Part shown: piece by piece, positions 15,985 through 24,667 of the stretch | Numbering within the stretch: the stretch's first letter is position 1 | Layout of the letters: every line of letters starts with the position of its first letter | From: Streptomyces endocoffeicus | GTDB lineage: Bacteria; Actinomycetota; Actinomycetes; Streptomycetales; Streptomycetaceae | DNA length: 64,000 nucleotides | Direction of reading: 5' to 3' | Assembly (NCBI RefSeq): GCF_016741935.1 | Contig: NZ_JAERRG010000025.1 | Span: 62,001 to 126,000 of the forward strand | Translations under genes and position numbers: made by a program | Notes under the pieces: generated by a model | Told to the model about the DNA's origin: nothing | Databases searched by the model: none | What the model saw: only the letters and a program-made list of their open reading frames with translations

Positions 15985-17565
15985 CTATTCCGCGGCCGCG
16001 GCGAGCTCCTCGATGGAGTCGTGCCGGATGCGGTGCGACGGAATGCCGACGCCCATCAGGGCGTCGACACCGCTGCGGATCATTCCGGGCGGCCCGGAGA
16101 GATAGGCGTCGAACGCGTTCCACGGGCCGTACTGCCGCACGGCGTCGGGCAGCCGGCCGCTGAGGCCGTTGGTCGGGCCGTCGGAGACGACGGGGCGGAC
16201 CGCGAGCCATGGATGCTTCTGGGCCAGCCGCAGCATGGTGTCGATGTCGTACAGATCGTGATCGTTGCGGGCGCCGTAGAAGACCTCGACCGTACGGTTG
16301 CGGCCGTGGTCGGCGACGTCCTCGACCAGCGCCTTGATCGGCGCGATACCGGTGCCGCCGCCGAGGCAGAGCAGCCCGTTGTCGCTGGCGTGGTCGACCG
16401 TCATGGAACCGGCGGGGGGCCCGAGGCGGATCACATCGCCGGGGCGGGCCCGGTGCACCAGCGCGGAGGACACCCATCCGGCCGGGACGGCCTTCACATG
16501 GAAGGAGAGCAGCCCGTCGGGGCGCGGCGCCGCGGCGAATGAATAGTGCCGCCAGACCCGCGGCCACCAGGGCGTTTCCAGTGATGTGTACTGGCCCGCC
16601 AGAAAGGGGTACGGCTGGTCCGGGCGGACGGTGATCACAGCGATGTCGTGGGTGCGCAGCTCATGCCCGACCACCTCGGCCTGCCACCACGCGGGAGCGA
16701 TCAGCTCATCCTCGGCGGCCGAGTCGATCATGATCTGGGAGATCGCGGTGTAGGCCCGCACCCAGGCGGCCTCGGCCTCGTCGTTCCAGGTGGTGACGGC
16801 GTAGCGGGTGAGCGCGCCGATCAGGCATTCGCCGACGGCGGGGTAGTGCTCGGGCTGGGTGCCGTACTTGCGGTGGCCGCGGCCGAGCCGGGAGAGGAAC
16901 TCGGTGAGGATGTCGGGGTCGTCGATGAGCCGGGCGGCGGTGAGGATCGCCTTGAACAGCCGGTCGCGCTGGGCGTCCATGGCGGCGGGGAAGAGCGGCC
17001 GCAGCTCGGGGTGCTGGACGAAGAGCAGGGCGTAGAAGTACGAGGTGACCTTGTCGCTGATCGGCTCGACCTCGGCCATGGTGCGGCGCAGCAGGATCGC
17101 GTCGGGCGAGGCGGTCTCGGGGACGGCGAACGGCGAGTCGAGGCCGGGCCGGACGTCCTGCGGGGCCGGGGCCACCTCGTCGGGGCGCTGATGCTCCTCG
17201 CGCCCGCGGGCCGCGGGGCCGGGGGCGGGGGCGGCGGGACCGTGACCCGCGGGACCGTGGCCCCCGGGGCCGGGGGCCCGGCGGTCGTCCGGGCGGCGGT
17301 CGGCGGTACGGCGGTCGTCCGGACGGCCGCCGCCCGCTCCCGGGCCGGGCGCGGGGGCCGGTTCCGCGGGCGTACGGCGGTCGGCCTCGGTGCCGACCGG
17401 CCGTATCGGGTTCACCGGGCGGCTGGGCGCGCGCTCATCGCTCTGCTGGTCCGGGGCCCTGCGGTCGTCGGCCGGTTTCCTGCTCGGGGTGAACCAGCCC
17501 CAGTCGCCACTGTTTCCGCCGGAGCCGTCGCTGCCGGCCGACGATGTGGTGGTCGGAGCGTCCAT
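15985..17565 (-). CDS. Flavohemoglobin-like protein with disordered N-terminal extension
   Basis: 526 residues. The first ~145 are Pro/Gly/Arg/Asp-rich and low complexity. A globin domain follows (about 150-285), with the proximal His in GRGHRKYGTQPEHY. Then comes a ferredoxin-reductase domain: RHYSFA (FAD) at about 341, GGGTGIAPIKAL (NADPH) near 398 and YLSGPPGMI near the end. Flavohemoglobins oxidise nitric oxide to nitrate using O2 and NAD(P)H. ATG at 17565 starts the extension, and no better internal start was seen. The PNPOx gene follows. An AT-rich upstream region with a palindrome at 17901-17922 may hold the promoter. Confidence 0.88.
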   Translation of the reverse strand: MDAPTTTSSAGSDGSGGNSGDWGWFTPSRKPADDRRAPDQQSDERAPSRPVNPIRPVGTEADRRTPAEPAPAPGPGAGGGRPDDRRTADRRPDDRRAPGPGGHGPAGHGPAAPAPGPAARGREEHQRPDEVAPAPQDVRPGLDSPFAVPETASPDAILLRRTMAEVEPISDKVTSYFYALLFVQHPELRPLFPAAMDAQRDRLFKAILTAARLIDDPDILTEFLSRLGRGHRKYGTQPEHYPAVGECLIGALTRYAVTTWNDEAEAAWVRAYTAISQIMIDSAAEDELIAPAWWQAEVVGHELRTHDIAVITVRPDQPYPFLAGQYTSLETPWWPRVWRHYSFAAAPRPDGLLSFHVKAVPAGWVSSALVHRARPGDVIRLGPPAGSMTVDHASDNGLLCLGGGTGIAPIKALVEDVADHGRNRTVEVFYGARNDHDLYDIDTMLRLAQKHPWLAVRPVVSDGPTNGLSGRLPDAVRQYGPWNAFDAYLSGPPGMIRSGVDALMGVGIPSHRIRHDSIEELAAAAE

Positions 17566-17916
17566 GGTTGCCTCGCCTCGAACATCTTTCTGTCGGTCTT
17601 CGCACTTCCGCTGCCGGAATGTGCCCGCAATTCCCCGTCCTGGTGCACTGATTCAAGCGAGAATGGTCGTGCCGACCCTCTCCGTAACTCTCTTCCGGGC
17701 AGCATGCCATGCTCGTTCCCCGTCCCGGGCGCATAGCCCGAAGTCCGGGAAACGGGGGCTGTGTTCCCGTTATGCTGGTTGGCCCGGGATGCCCGTTCTG
17801 ACCCCGTTACAGCACGCCGCACGGAACCGGACCCGACCCTACCGGCCCCGGATGAATTCACAAGCCCCAAGTGCCCCAGACCTGTTACACCCACCAACTC
17901 ACGTAATTACCGATAG
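17566..17916. other. Intergenic region upstream of the flavohemoglobin gene
   Basis: About 350 bp with no gene. The right end is unusually AT-rich for this genome. An inverted repeat (ACGTAA, 10 bases, TTACGT; 17901-17922) overlaps the HAD gene's stop and could be an operator or part of a promoter. Confidence 0.4.
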
Positions 17917-18549
17917 TTACGTGCGGTTACCCATCAATTCGTAAGCCTCTCGGAGATCACGACCGGTATAGGCGTGGGATGCGATTTCGCTCACATGGTG
18001 GTCGGCGTTCACGGCGACCGAGACCGGTACCACCGCGAACAGTTCGGCGTCCGAGCGGGAATCCCCGTAGGCCACACAGTGATCCCTGGTCAAGCCGAAC
18101 TTCGCACAGAGTTCATCGGCGATCCGGACCTTCGCGGCCGGGGTCAGGATCCCCGCCGGATCCACCGGCTCCCGGAACGGCACGGCGGGCCACGTCGAGC
18201 CGTACGTGGCGTCCGCGCCCCAGTCCAGCAGCCGCGACACGAAGAAGCCCGGCGAGAGCGAGATCACCGCACAGCGCTCGCCCCGCGCCCGGATGTCCGC
18301 CCACACCTCGCGGATCCCGGCCAGCCACGGCGCCCCCTCGAACGCCGCCGCCACATGCTCCTCCGTCAGCGCCTCCCACAGCGCACAGGCCCGCTCCGCG
18401 AACTGGGCCGTCGTCAGCTCCCCGCCCGCGAACGCCCGCTCCAGCGCGGCGATCTCCCGCTCCAGACCGAGCTGCCGGGAGATCTCGATCGCGGCGGCCG
18501 AGCCGTGGATGAGCGTCCCGTCCAGATCGAACAGATGCAGTCTGGTCAT
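17917..18549 (-). CDS. HAD-superfamily hydrolase (SerB-like subfamily IB)
   Basis: 210 residues. HAD motifs are clear: HLFDLDGTLIHG (motif I, DxDGT), SLSPGF (motif II Ser region), a Lys in PAAKVRIADELC (motif III) and AYGDSRSDAELF (motif IV). The helical cap between motifs I and II is typical of subfamily IB phosphatases such as phosphoserine phosphatase. The start is ATG at 18549; the upstream frame is low-complexity. The substrate is not determined. It is divergent from the membrane protein at 18790. Confidence 0.87.
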   Translation of the reverse strand: MTRLHLFDLDGTLIHGSAAAIEISRQLGLEREIAALERAFAGGELTTAQFAERACALWEALTEEHVAAAFEGAPWLAGIREVWADIRARGERCAVISLSPGFFVSRLLDWGADATYGSTWPAVPFREPVDPAGILTPAAKVRIADELCAKFGLTRDHCVAYGDSRSDAELFAVVPVSVAVNADHHVSEIASHAYTGRDLREAYELMGNRT

Positions 18550-18610
18550 ACCAGCCGAGCGTAGATGCACCCGCCGGCCCCCACCGCCCCGGCCCGGCGT
18601 AACCGCCCCA

Positions 18611-18715
18611 GGCCCGGCGCCAACGGCCCGGTCCGACACCAACGGTCCGGTTCGATGCCAACGGTCCGGTCCAGCCCCCGTCGCACCGGTCCGGAGCCAT
18701 CGCACCGGTCCGCCC
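18611..18715. repeat. Degenerate short tandem repeats (CAACGGTCCGGT-type)
   Basis: Four to five imperfect 19-21 bp units with core CAACGGTCCGGT or GCACCGGTCCG lie between divergent genes at 18549 and 18790. They are probably slippage-type repeats; no function is assigned. Confidence 0.55.
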
Positions 18716-18789
18716 GCGCCGCCGGAAGTACGCGCGGATACTCCCGGCGTCAGACGCCCCGGGGGCCGCCGCGCCGCCACGGTGGGGGC

Positions 18790-19296
18790 ATGCGGCAACT
18801 CACCCGCCCCGCGCGCCGGGGCCTCCTCGTCGTTCATGTCGTCGTCTCCGTCGGATGGCTCGGGCTGACCCTCGGGATACTGGCCCTGGGGATCACCGGG
18901 GCCACGGCCGGCTCGGCCGAAGAGGCCGGGGCGGCGTACCGGTCCATGAATGTGCTGGGCGACTGGCTGCTGATCCCGATCAGCCTGCTGTCGCTGGTCA
19001 GCGGGATCGTGCTGTCGCTGGGAACGCCCTGGGGGCTGGCGCGCCACCGGTGGGTGTATGTGAAGTTCTGGCTGACAATGATCACCACCGCCGCCACGGC
19101 GTTCGCCCTGCGCGCCCGGATCGACTCCGCGATGGCCGATGTGGTGGCGGGCCGGGCGGTCGGGGCGACCACGGATCTCATCCTGGCCCCGTCGGTCAGC
19201 CTGGGCGTCTATACCTTTCTCACCGCGATCTCGGTGATCAAGCCCTGGGGACTGACCGCCCGGGGACGGCGGCTGCGGGCGACAAAGCGCCGATAA
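18790..19296 (+). CDS. Four-helix membrane protein of unknown function (DUF2269-like)
   Basis: 168 residues with four hydrophobic segments: LLVVHVVVSVGWLGLTLGILAL, LLIPISLLSLVSGIVLSL, FWLTMITTAATAFAL and a last one near VSLGVYTFLTAISVI. It ends in a basic tail (RGRRLRATKRR). ATG at 18790 follows GGTGGGGGC. The pattern resembles small membrane proteins annotated DUF2269, but the match is from memory. It is followed by a marR gene on the same strand. Confidence 0.7.
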   Translation: MRQLTRPARRGLLVVHVVVSVGWLGLTLGILALGITGATAGSAEEAGAAYRSMNVLGDWLLIPISLLSLVSGIVLSLGTPWGLARHRWVYVKFWLTMITTAATAFALRARIDSAMADVVAGRAVGATTDLILAPSVSLGVYTFLTAISVIKPWGLTARGRRLRATKRR

Positions 19297-19363
19297 TTGC
19301 ATACGCGGTCTATTTCATCCCTGGACTATCCTGGAATCCGCTCACCCACCTAGGAGGGGTTCC

Positions 19364-19843
19364 ATGCCGGACGAACCGCACGGCGCCGTCGCCCCGCCCG
19401 CGGGACAGGCACTCGCCCAGGGCTGGTGCGCCCTGTCCTCCCTGCACGGTCGGCTGGAGACGCATATCGAGCGTGCGCTGCAGGCCGGGCACGATCTGAG
19501 CGTCCGCGAATTCTCCGTGCTCAACGTACTCAGCGGGCAGCACGACGGCGACGGCGGACATCTGCAGATGAAGCAGCTCGCCGACTCCGTCGTACTCAGC
19601 CAGAGCGCCACGACCCGGCTGGTCACCCGGCTGGAGGACCGCGGTCTGCTCGCCCGCTACATCTGCCCCGGCGACCGCCGCGGCATCTACACCAATGTCA
19701 GCGACGACGGGCTCAAGCTCCTGGAGGAGGCGCGGCCGACGCATGACACCGCGCTGCGCGAGGCCCTCGCCGAGGCCGCCCGGCGGCCGGAACTGGCGCC
19801 CCTCGTCGCCGCTGTGGAGGGGCTGACCGGCACCACGTGCTGA
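19364..19843 (+). CDS. MarR-family transcriptional regulator
   Basis: 159 residues. The winged helix is clear: LSVREFSVLNVLSG, MKQLADSVVLSQSATTRLVTRLEDRGLLARYICPGDRRGIYTNVSDDGLKLL. A single Cys sits in the wing (YICPGDRR) and could sense oxidants, but this is speculative. ATG at 19364 has an excellent TAGGAGGGG site. It lies 67 bp after the membrane protein gene, which is a candidate partner or target. The ligand is unknown. Confidence 0.9.
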   Translation: MPDEPHGAVAPPAGQALAQGWCALSSLHGRLETHIERALQAGHDLSVREFSVLNVLSGQHDGDGGHLQMKQLADSVVLSQSATTRLVTRLEDRGLLARYICPGDRRGIYTNVSDDGLKLLEEARPTHDTALREALAEAARRPELAPLVAAVEGLTGTTC

Positions 19844-19850
19844 TGGGCCG

Positions 19851-19931
19851 GACGTACTGATCCCGGGACGTACCGATGCCGGGACGTGCTGATGCCGGGA
19901 CGTGCTGATGCCGGGGCGTGCCGATGCCCGG
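19851..19931. repeat. Five-copy 16-bp tandem repeat after the marR gene
   Basis: Units of the form GACGTGCTGATGCCGG repeat five times with 1-3 changes each. They lie between the marR stop and the next gene's promoter region. Confidence 0.85.
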
Positions 19932-19991
19932 TGGCCGGGGGCTCGTCTCCGCCGTCCGGGGCTCCCGGGCCCCCGGCGTAGGCTCCACCGC

Positions 19992-20447
19992 ATGAGCGAC
20001 TTCGAGATACGGCGCGCGACCACCGATGACATCCCGGCGATCGTGGCCCTGTTGGCGGACGACCCGCTCGGCGCCCGCCGGGAGTCCCCGGACGACCTGG
20101 CCCCGTACCGCGCCGCCTTCGAACGGCTGGTCTCGGATCCCCAGCAGCGGCTGGTCGTCGCGGTCCGGGAGGGCCGCACCGTCGGCACCCTCCAGCTGAC
20201 CGTGATCCCTGGGCTGTCGCGGCGCGGCGCCACGCGCTCGATCATCGAAGGCGTCCGGATCCACTCCGAGGAGCGCGGCGGCGGACTCGGCACCCAGCTG
20301 ATCGAATGGGCCGTCGAGGAGTCGCGCCGCGAGGGGTGCGTGTTGGTACAGCTCACCTCGGACGCGACCCGTATCGACGCCCACCGCTTCTACGAGCGGC
20401 TCGGCTTCGAGGCCAGCCATATCGGCTTCAAACTGCCCCTGGCCTGA
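19992..20447 (+). CDS. GNAT-family N-acetyltransferase
   Basis: 151 residues. The GNAT fold is shown by an N-terminal IRRATTDDIPAIVALL, the central beta strand GTLQLTVIPGLSRRG, the acetyl-CoA loop SEERGGGLGTQLIEWAVEESRR (motif A) and the C-terminal AHRFYERLGFEASHIGFKL. ATG at 19992 is chosen because upstream sequence is repeat-derived. The acceptor substrate is unknown. It converges with the SGNH esterase gene. Confidence 0.92.
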   Translation: MSDFEIRRATTDDIPAIVALLADDPLGARRESPDDLAPYRAAFERLVSDPQQRLVVAVREGRTVGTLQLTVIPGLSRRGATRSIIEGVRIHSEERGGGLGTQLIEWAVEESRREGCVLVQLTSDATRIDAHRFYERLGFEASHIGFKLPLA

Positions 20448-20479
20448 ACCGGCCTGGTCTCACTTCCCGGCCGGCGGCC

Positions 20480-21775
20480 TCACAAGGTCGCGAGGTCGAC
20501 GGCCTCGGCCATCCGCCGGTAGCCCGCGTCGTTCGGGTGCTTGAAGTCGCCCGAGTCGTACGCCGGGTTCAGCCGCAGCGGATCGGACGGCGCGGCCATG
20601 ACCTCCGCGAAGTCGACGACCGCGTCGAAGGCGCCCGAGGTGCGGATCCAGTCATTGATCGCGGCGCGCTTCGCCTCGGAGCGCGGGGTGTGGTACTCGG
20701 CGCCCTTGAACGGCAGGATCGTCCCGCCGATGGCCTTGATCCCGCGGGCGTGGGCGAGCGCGATCAGCTCCCGGTAACCGGCGATCACCTCCTCTGCCGA
20801 CACCTGCGGATCGGGCTTGTAGGTGGGCAGATCGACCTCGCTGAAGCCGATGTCATTGAGCCCCTCGAGCAGGATCACCGACCGTACGCCCGGCTTGTCC
20901 AGGACATCGCGCCGGAAGCGGGCGCCCGCCCGGTCGCCGTACCAGGCCGAGTCGCGCAGCAGCAGATTGCCGCCGATCCCGGAGTTGAGGACGGGGCGCG
21001 GGGTGCCCGCGGCCGCGAGGCGCTCGGCCAGCAGATCCGGCCAGCGGTGGTCGGCGTCGTAGGTCGAGCCGAAGCCATCGGTGATCGAGTCGCCGAAGGC
21101 CACCACCGTGCCCGGGTGCCGGGAACCGCCGGTGACCTCGACATCGGAGAGGTAGTACCAGGAGTGGGTGGTCTCGGTGAAGACTGTCCCGGCACGGTCG
21201 GCGCGGTGGTCGCCGTCCGCGCGGAAGCTGCGGGCGTACGCCTGGGCGTGGAAGGTGGCGGGGCCGGTCGGGCGGTCGAAGTACAGCGTGACCGTGACCG
21301 GCTGACGAGCTGCCACCCGCAGCGGGGCCGCGTCGCTCACCGTCTCCCCGCCCGCCGGGATCTCCGCCGATCGCCGGTGCCCGAAGGTCAGCGCGCGCAG
21401 GCTCGCGCCATGGACGGAGGCGCCGTGCGCGGTACGGGCGATCGTCGCGCCCGCGATCCGCAGCGGGGTGGTGCCGTAGCGGTTCGACAGCCTGATCCGG
21501 GCCGCCGTGCCGCCGCCGGTGACCCGGACGACCTGACGCACGGTCTGGGCGGTGCGCTCGGCGAACCCGCTCTCGGCCCAGTTCTTCTCGAAGCCCGAGC
21601 TGGGGCGCTGGACGGGGGCGGCCCACCCGGCCGACCAGACGGTCCCCGGCCGGTCGCGGCCTGCTGACGGGCCTCCGGGCCGGGCGGTGGCCGTCCCGGA
21701 GGCGCCCATGGAGGCGGCCATGACGGTGGTGAGGGCGAGCAGGGAGGCGCTGAGACGAAGCGTGGACGAGCGCAC
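20480..21775 (-). CDS. Secreted SGNH/GDSL-family hydrolase
   Basis: 431 residues. A Sec-type signal peptide is visible (RSSTLRLSASLLALTTVMAASMGASGTATA). SGNH blocks are present: VVAFGDSITDGFG (block I nucleophile Ser), a Gly in SGIGGNLLL (block II), EGLNDIG (block III Asn) and DFKHPND (block V, catalytic Asp and His). An N-terminal beta-sandwich-like domain of ~150 residues precedes the hydrolase. It is likely an extracellular esterase or lipase. GTG at 21775 follows AGGAG. The longer upstream frame is a translation of the repeat array and is rejected. Confidence 0.9.
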   Translation of the reverse strand: MRSSTLRLSASLLALTTVMAASMGASGTATARPGGPSAGRDRPGTVWSAGWAAPVQRPSSGFEKNWAESGFAERTAQTVRQVVRVTGGGTAARIRLSNRYGTTPLRIAGATIARTAHGASVHGASLRALTFGHRRSAEIPAGGETVSDAAPLRVAARQPVTVTLYFDRPTGPATFHAQAYARSFRADGDHRADRAGTVFTETTHSWYYLSDVEVTGGSRHPGTVVAFGDSITDGFGSTYDADHRWPDLLAERLAAAGTPRPVLNSGIGGNLLLRDSAWYGDRAGARFRRDVLDKPGVRSVILLEGLNDIGFSEVDLPTYKPDPQVSAEEVIAGYRELIALAHARGIKAIGGTILPFKGAEYHTPRSEAKRAAINDWIRTSGAFDAVVDFAEVMAAPSDPLRLNPAYDSGDFKHPNDAGYRRMAEAVDLATL

Positions 21776-22168
21776 GGCGGGGCTCCTGGGGGAGGCGAGG
21801 GGAGGGTGAGTGGGTCGGATCAGGCCACTCCCGTACGGAGATCCGGGGTACGTGGGTACGTGGGTACGGCGGTACGGGAGCACATGAGCTCCGGCGTATC
21901 GACGTACCGAAGTCCCGGCGTATCGACGTACCGAAGTCCCGGCGTACCGGCCGAACCGGCGTACCCGCGAACGACGTACCGGCGAACCGATGTACCGACG
22001 TACCCGCGAACCGAAGTACGGGAGAACCGGAAACCAACCTGCCGCCCACCGCACGCCCGACCCAGCCCCCGGCCGTGCGTACCACTGGCAGGGTCAGGCT
22101 ACGGCCGCCGGATCCTCGACAACCCACCGGAACGCGGCACCCCGCTCCCGCCCCCCCGCCGCCTCCCC
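21776..22168. other. Intergenic region with degenerate CGTACCG repeats
   Basis: About 390 bp between the SGNH gene start and the serine hydrolase gene end. It holds the SGNH promoter and the repeat array described separately; no gene is supported. Confidence 0.6.
21849..22029. repeat. Degenerate tandem repeat array (GTACG/CGTACCG core)
   Basis: Two exact 24-bp copies (21891-21914 and 21915-21938, beginning CCGGCGTATCGACGTACC) sit inside a longer field of GTACGTGG and CGTACCGGCGAACC variants. The array separates the SGNH gene from the serine hydrolase gene. Confidence 0.8.
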
Positions 22169-23557
22169 TCAGAGCGCGCGCCAGCCCTCCGGGTCGACCC
22201 CGCCGGGCACCACGTCATCCGGGGCGTACGGCTCCCGGGTGAACACGAAGGTGCCCAGGTCCAGATGGGCCGGGGCGCCGCCCTCCCCCTCGACCACTCG
22301 CAGCGTCTCCCCCGCGTAATAGCCGTCCAGCCCCGTCCAGGTGCCGTCCGGCTCGGCCCGGAAGCGGGAGGCCCGGCCTCCCCCGGTGGCCGGGGACAGC
22401 TCCAGTCCACGGTCCGCGCGCAGCCGCAGGTGGTGGGCGCGGGAGCCCCAGTACCAGGGGCCGGTCAGCGCCAGCAGCGCCGGATCGGCCTCGGTCAGCG
22501 GCCGCCAGGGCTCGGGGATACGGGGCTCGTGCTCCGCCACGATGCGTATGAGGTCGGCGGCGATGGCGCCGATCGCCGGCCCCGAGGTGGTGTTGGCCAG
22601 CGCGATCCCGGCCAGCCGGTCCTCGCCGCTCACCCACAGCGAGGCCAGGAAGCCGGGCATGGAGCCGGTGTGGCCGTGGAGGAACCGCCCGCCGTGCCGG
22701 ACGAGCTGTGTCCCCAGGCCATAGCCGCCGTCCCAGTCCCCCTCCTCGGGGGCGACGGCTGGCGCCCGCATCTCGGCGAGCGACTCCGCGCCGAGCACCC
22801 GCTCGTCCCCGTCCAGCAGGAAGGCGGCGAAGCGGGCCAGATCCCCGGCGGTCGACCAGAGCTGTCCGGCCGGGCCCATCCGCCCGGTGTCCTCGGCCGG
22901 TTCGGGCAGCAGCACATCCGCCCAGGGGTGCACGGCCCATCCCCCGGCGTGCGGCGCCCGCGGCTCGAGCGATGTACGCCCCATCCCCAGCGGCTCCAGC
23001 ACCTCGCGCGCGAGCACCTCACCCCAGGGCGCTCCGCGCAGCCGCTCGACCAGCGCGCCGAGCAGCGCGAAACCGGGATTGGAGTAGTGATGACGGCGGC
23101 CCGCGGGGTGGATCAGCGGGCGCTCGCCGAAGATATCGGCGGTCTCGGGCCGCAGCGCCCCGGGCGTGCGCTCCCACCACGGTCCTCGGGCCTCGGCGGC
23201 GAGCCCCGAGGTGTGGGAGAGGAGCTGGGCCACGGTCGCGCCCTCAGCCTCCGGCACGTCCAGATGCTTGGCCAGCGGATCGCCGAGGTCCAGCAGCCCC
23301 TCGTCGCGCAGCCGCATCACCAGCACCGCCACAAAGGTCTTGGTCAAGGAGCCGATGCGGTACTGGGTGTCGGTGTCCGGCGCGGATCCGTCCACAGAGC
23401 TGCGCGAACCCGTCCACACCAGCCGCCCCTCCCGCACCACGGCCCCGACCAGGGACGGGGCACGGCCCTCGGCCTGGCCGCGGGCAAGGCGCCGCAGCAG
23501 GGCACGGCGGGTGGCGGGCAGCGGCTCGGCGAACTCATCCACGTCGGGTGTGGTCAT
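22169..23557 (-). CDS. Serine hydrolase of the beta-lactamase/DD-peptidase (class C, S12) family
   Basis: 462 residues. Catalytic motifs are present: SLTK in YRIGSLTKTFVAV (about residue 69-72), YSN in HHYSNPGFALLG and HTG in HGHTGSMPG replacing KTG, as in many S12 esterase/peptidase members. A C-terminal lipocalin-like extension (LTGPWYWGSRAHHLRLRAD) follows. There is no signal peptide, so it is probably cytosolic and not a true beta-lactamase. It is an esterase or D-aminopeptidase-type enzyme with unknown substrate. It is divergent from the merR gene. Confidence 0.88.
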   Translation of the reverse strand: MTTPDVDEFAEPLPATRRALLRRLARGQAEGRAPSLVGAVVREGRLVWTGSRSSVDGSAPDTDTQYRIGSLTKTFVAVLVMRLRDEGLLDLGDPLAKHLDVPEAEGATVAQLLSHTSGLAAEARGPWWERTPGALRPETADIFGERPLIHPAGRRHHYSNPGFALLGALVERLRGAPWGEVLAREVLEPLGMGRTSLEPRAPHAGGWAVHPWADVLLPEPAEDTGRMGPAGQLWSTAGDLARFAAFLLDGDERVLGAESLAEMRAPAVAPEEGDWDGGYGLGTQLVRHGGRFLHGHTGSMPGFLASLWVSGEDRLAGIALANTTSGPAIGAIAADLIRIVAEHEPRIPEPWRPLTEADPALLALTGPWYWGSRAHHLRLRADRGLELSPATGGGRASRFRAEPDGTWTGLDGYYAGETLRVVEGEGGAPAHLDLGTFVFTREPYAPDDVVPGGVDPEGWRAL

Positions 23558-23640
23558 ATCGGCACTCTACGGCGAGGGTGTGACAACGGTCAGTCATCGG
23601 TCGGCGGCCGGGTGCCACCCCGCCCCGCGCCGCGCTCTGG

Positions 23641-23660
23641 CCTTGACGCCGGGGTCAAGG
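23641..23660. promoter_or_regulatory. MerR-type operator dyad upstream of the merR gene
   Basis: CCTTGAC and GTCAAGG form a perfect 7-bp inverted repeat with a 6-bp spacer, 14 bases before the merR ATG. MerR-family sites of this form usually lie in a long-spacer promoter; here the left arm supplies TTGACG as a possible -35. Confidence 0.75.
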
Positions 23661-23674
23661 TCTACCGTCAGGTC

Positions 23675-24106
23675 ATGCGGATCGGAGAGCTGGCCGAACG
23701 GGCGGGTACCACCACCCGCACCCTGCGCTATTACGAGTCGCTCGGGCTGCTGCCCGCGCGCCGCACCGGCAATGGTTACCGGTCGTACGATGAGGAGGAC
23801 CTGCGGCTGCTCCAGCAGATCCGCACGCTGCGGGACTTCGGCTTCGAGCTGGAGGAGACGCGTCCGTTCGTCGAGTGCCTGCGCTCCGGCCATCCGGCCG
23901 GTGACTCCTGCCCCGCCTCGCTGGAGGTCTACCGGCGCAAGCTCGCCGAGCTGGACGAGTGCATCGCCCGGCTGGGCGCGATCCGGGAGCGGGTCGGGAC
24001 ACAGCTCGACCAGGCGGAGCGGGCCCGCGCGGAGCTGGAGGCCGCGGCGACGACGCCCGCAGGGGCCCCGGAGCCGCGCTGTGAGCTGACACCGCCCGGT
24101 CCGTGA
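23675..24106 (+). CDS. MerR-family transcriptional regulator
   Basis: 143 residues. The DNA-binding domain is typical (MRIGELAERAGTTTRTLRYYESLGLLPARRTGNGYRSYDEEDL). A dimerisation helix follows (about 85-125). Cysteines occur in VECLRSGH, DSCPAS, DECIARL and RCELTPPG, so redox or metal sensing is possible. The ATG lies 14 bases after a CCTTGAC/GTCAAGG dyad, implying autoregulation and a leaderless or short-leader message. The thioredoxin gene 58 bp downstream on the same strand is the likely target. Confidence 0.9.
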   Translation: MRIGELAERAGTTTRTLRYYESLGLLPARRTGNGYRSYDEEDLRLLQQIRTLRDFGFELEETRPFVECLRSGHPAGDSCPASLEVYRRKLAELDECIARLGAIRERVGTQLDQAERARAELEAAATTPAGAPEPRCELTPPGP

Positions 24107-24164
24107 GCCCGCCGTAACCACAACAGCTCCACCCGCACGACGAAGACGCCAAGGGAGATATGAC

Positions 24165-24503
24165 ATGTCACTGACACACACTGGGGGAGTGGCCACGGTC
24201 ACGGACGCCACCTTCGCCGAGGAGGTGCTGGCGGCCGAGCTGCCGGTGCTGGTGAAGTTCACCGCCTCGTGGTGCCCGCCGTGCCGGATGATCGCGCCGG
24301 TGCTGGCGGAGATCGCGCAGGAGGAGGGCCACCGGCTGAAGGTGGTGTCCCTGGACGTGGACGAGAACCCGTCCACCACCAACGCGTACGGCGTGCTCTC
24401 GATGCCGACCCTGATGCTGTTCCGGGCGGGCGAGCCGGTGCGGTCACTGGTCGGGGCCCGCAGCAAGCGACGGCTGCTGGAGGAGCTCGGCGAAGCGCTC
24501 TGA
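24165..24503 (+). CDS. Thioredoxin (WCPPC active site)
   Basis: 112 residues with a thioredoxin fold. The active site is ASWCPPCRM rather than the usual WCGPC, and the cis-Pro is in SMPTLMLFRAGEP. It is cytosolic. It follows merR and is preceded by AAGGGAG at good spacing. The main housekeeping trxA lies at 53323, so this is an accessory paralogue, probably under MerR control. The Pro in the CXXC should shift its redox potential, though the direction cannot be read from sequence. Confidence 0.92.
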   Translation: MSLTHTGGVATVTDATFAEEVLAAELPVLVKFTASWCPPCRMIAPVLAEIAQEEGHRLKVVSLDVDENPSTTNAYGVLSMPTLMLFRAGEPVRSLVGARSKRRLLEELGEAL

Positions 24504-24667
24504 CCCCGTGCCTGACCCCGTACCCGACCCCGTACTGACGCGATCTGACGCGCGCCGGAGCCGAGGCCGAACCGCCCCTGCTACGTTGGCCGGACATGAC
24601 CATCAGCGGGGGCGGCCGTCAGCGGCCGTGAGCGGCCATCGGGCGGCCGGCAGTGGGGGCGGAAAAG

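Noticed and set aside
21849..22029. CRISPR-like array
   Set aside because: Repeats abut with no unique spacers and there are no cas genes nearby.
21806..23674. Long N-terminal extension of MerR
   Set aside because: It is antisense to the serine hydrolase; the MerR fold starts at 23675.
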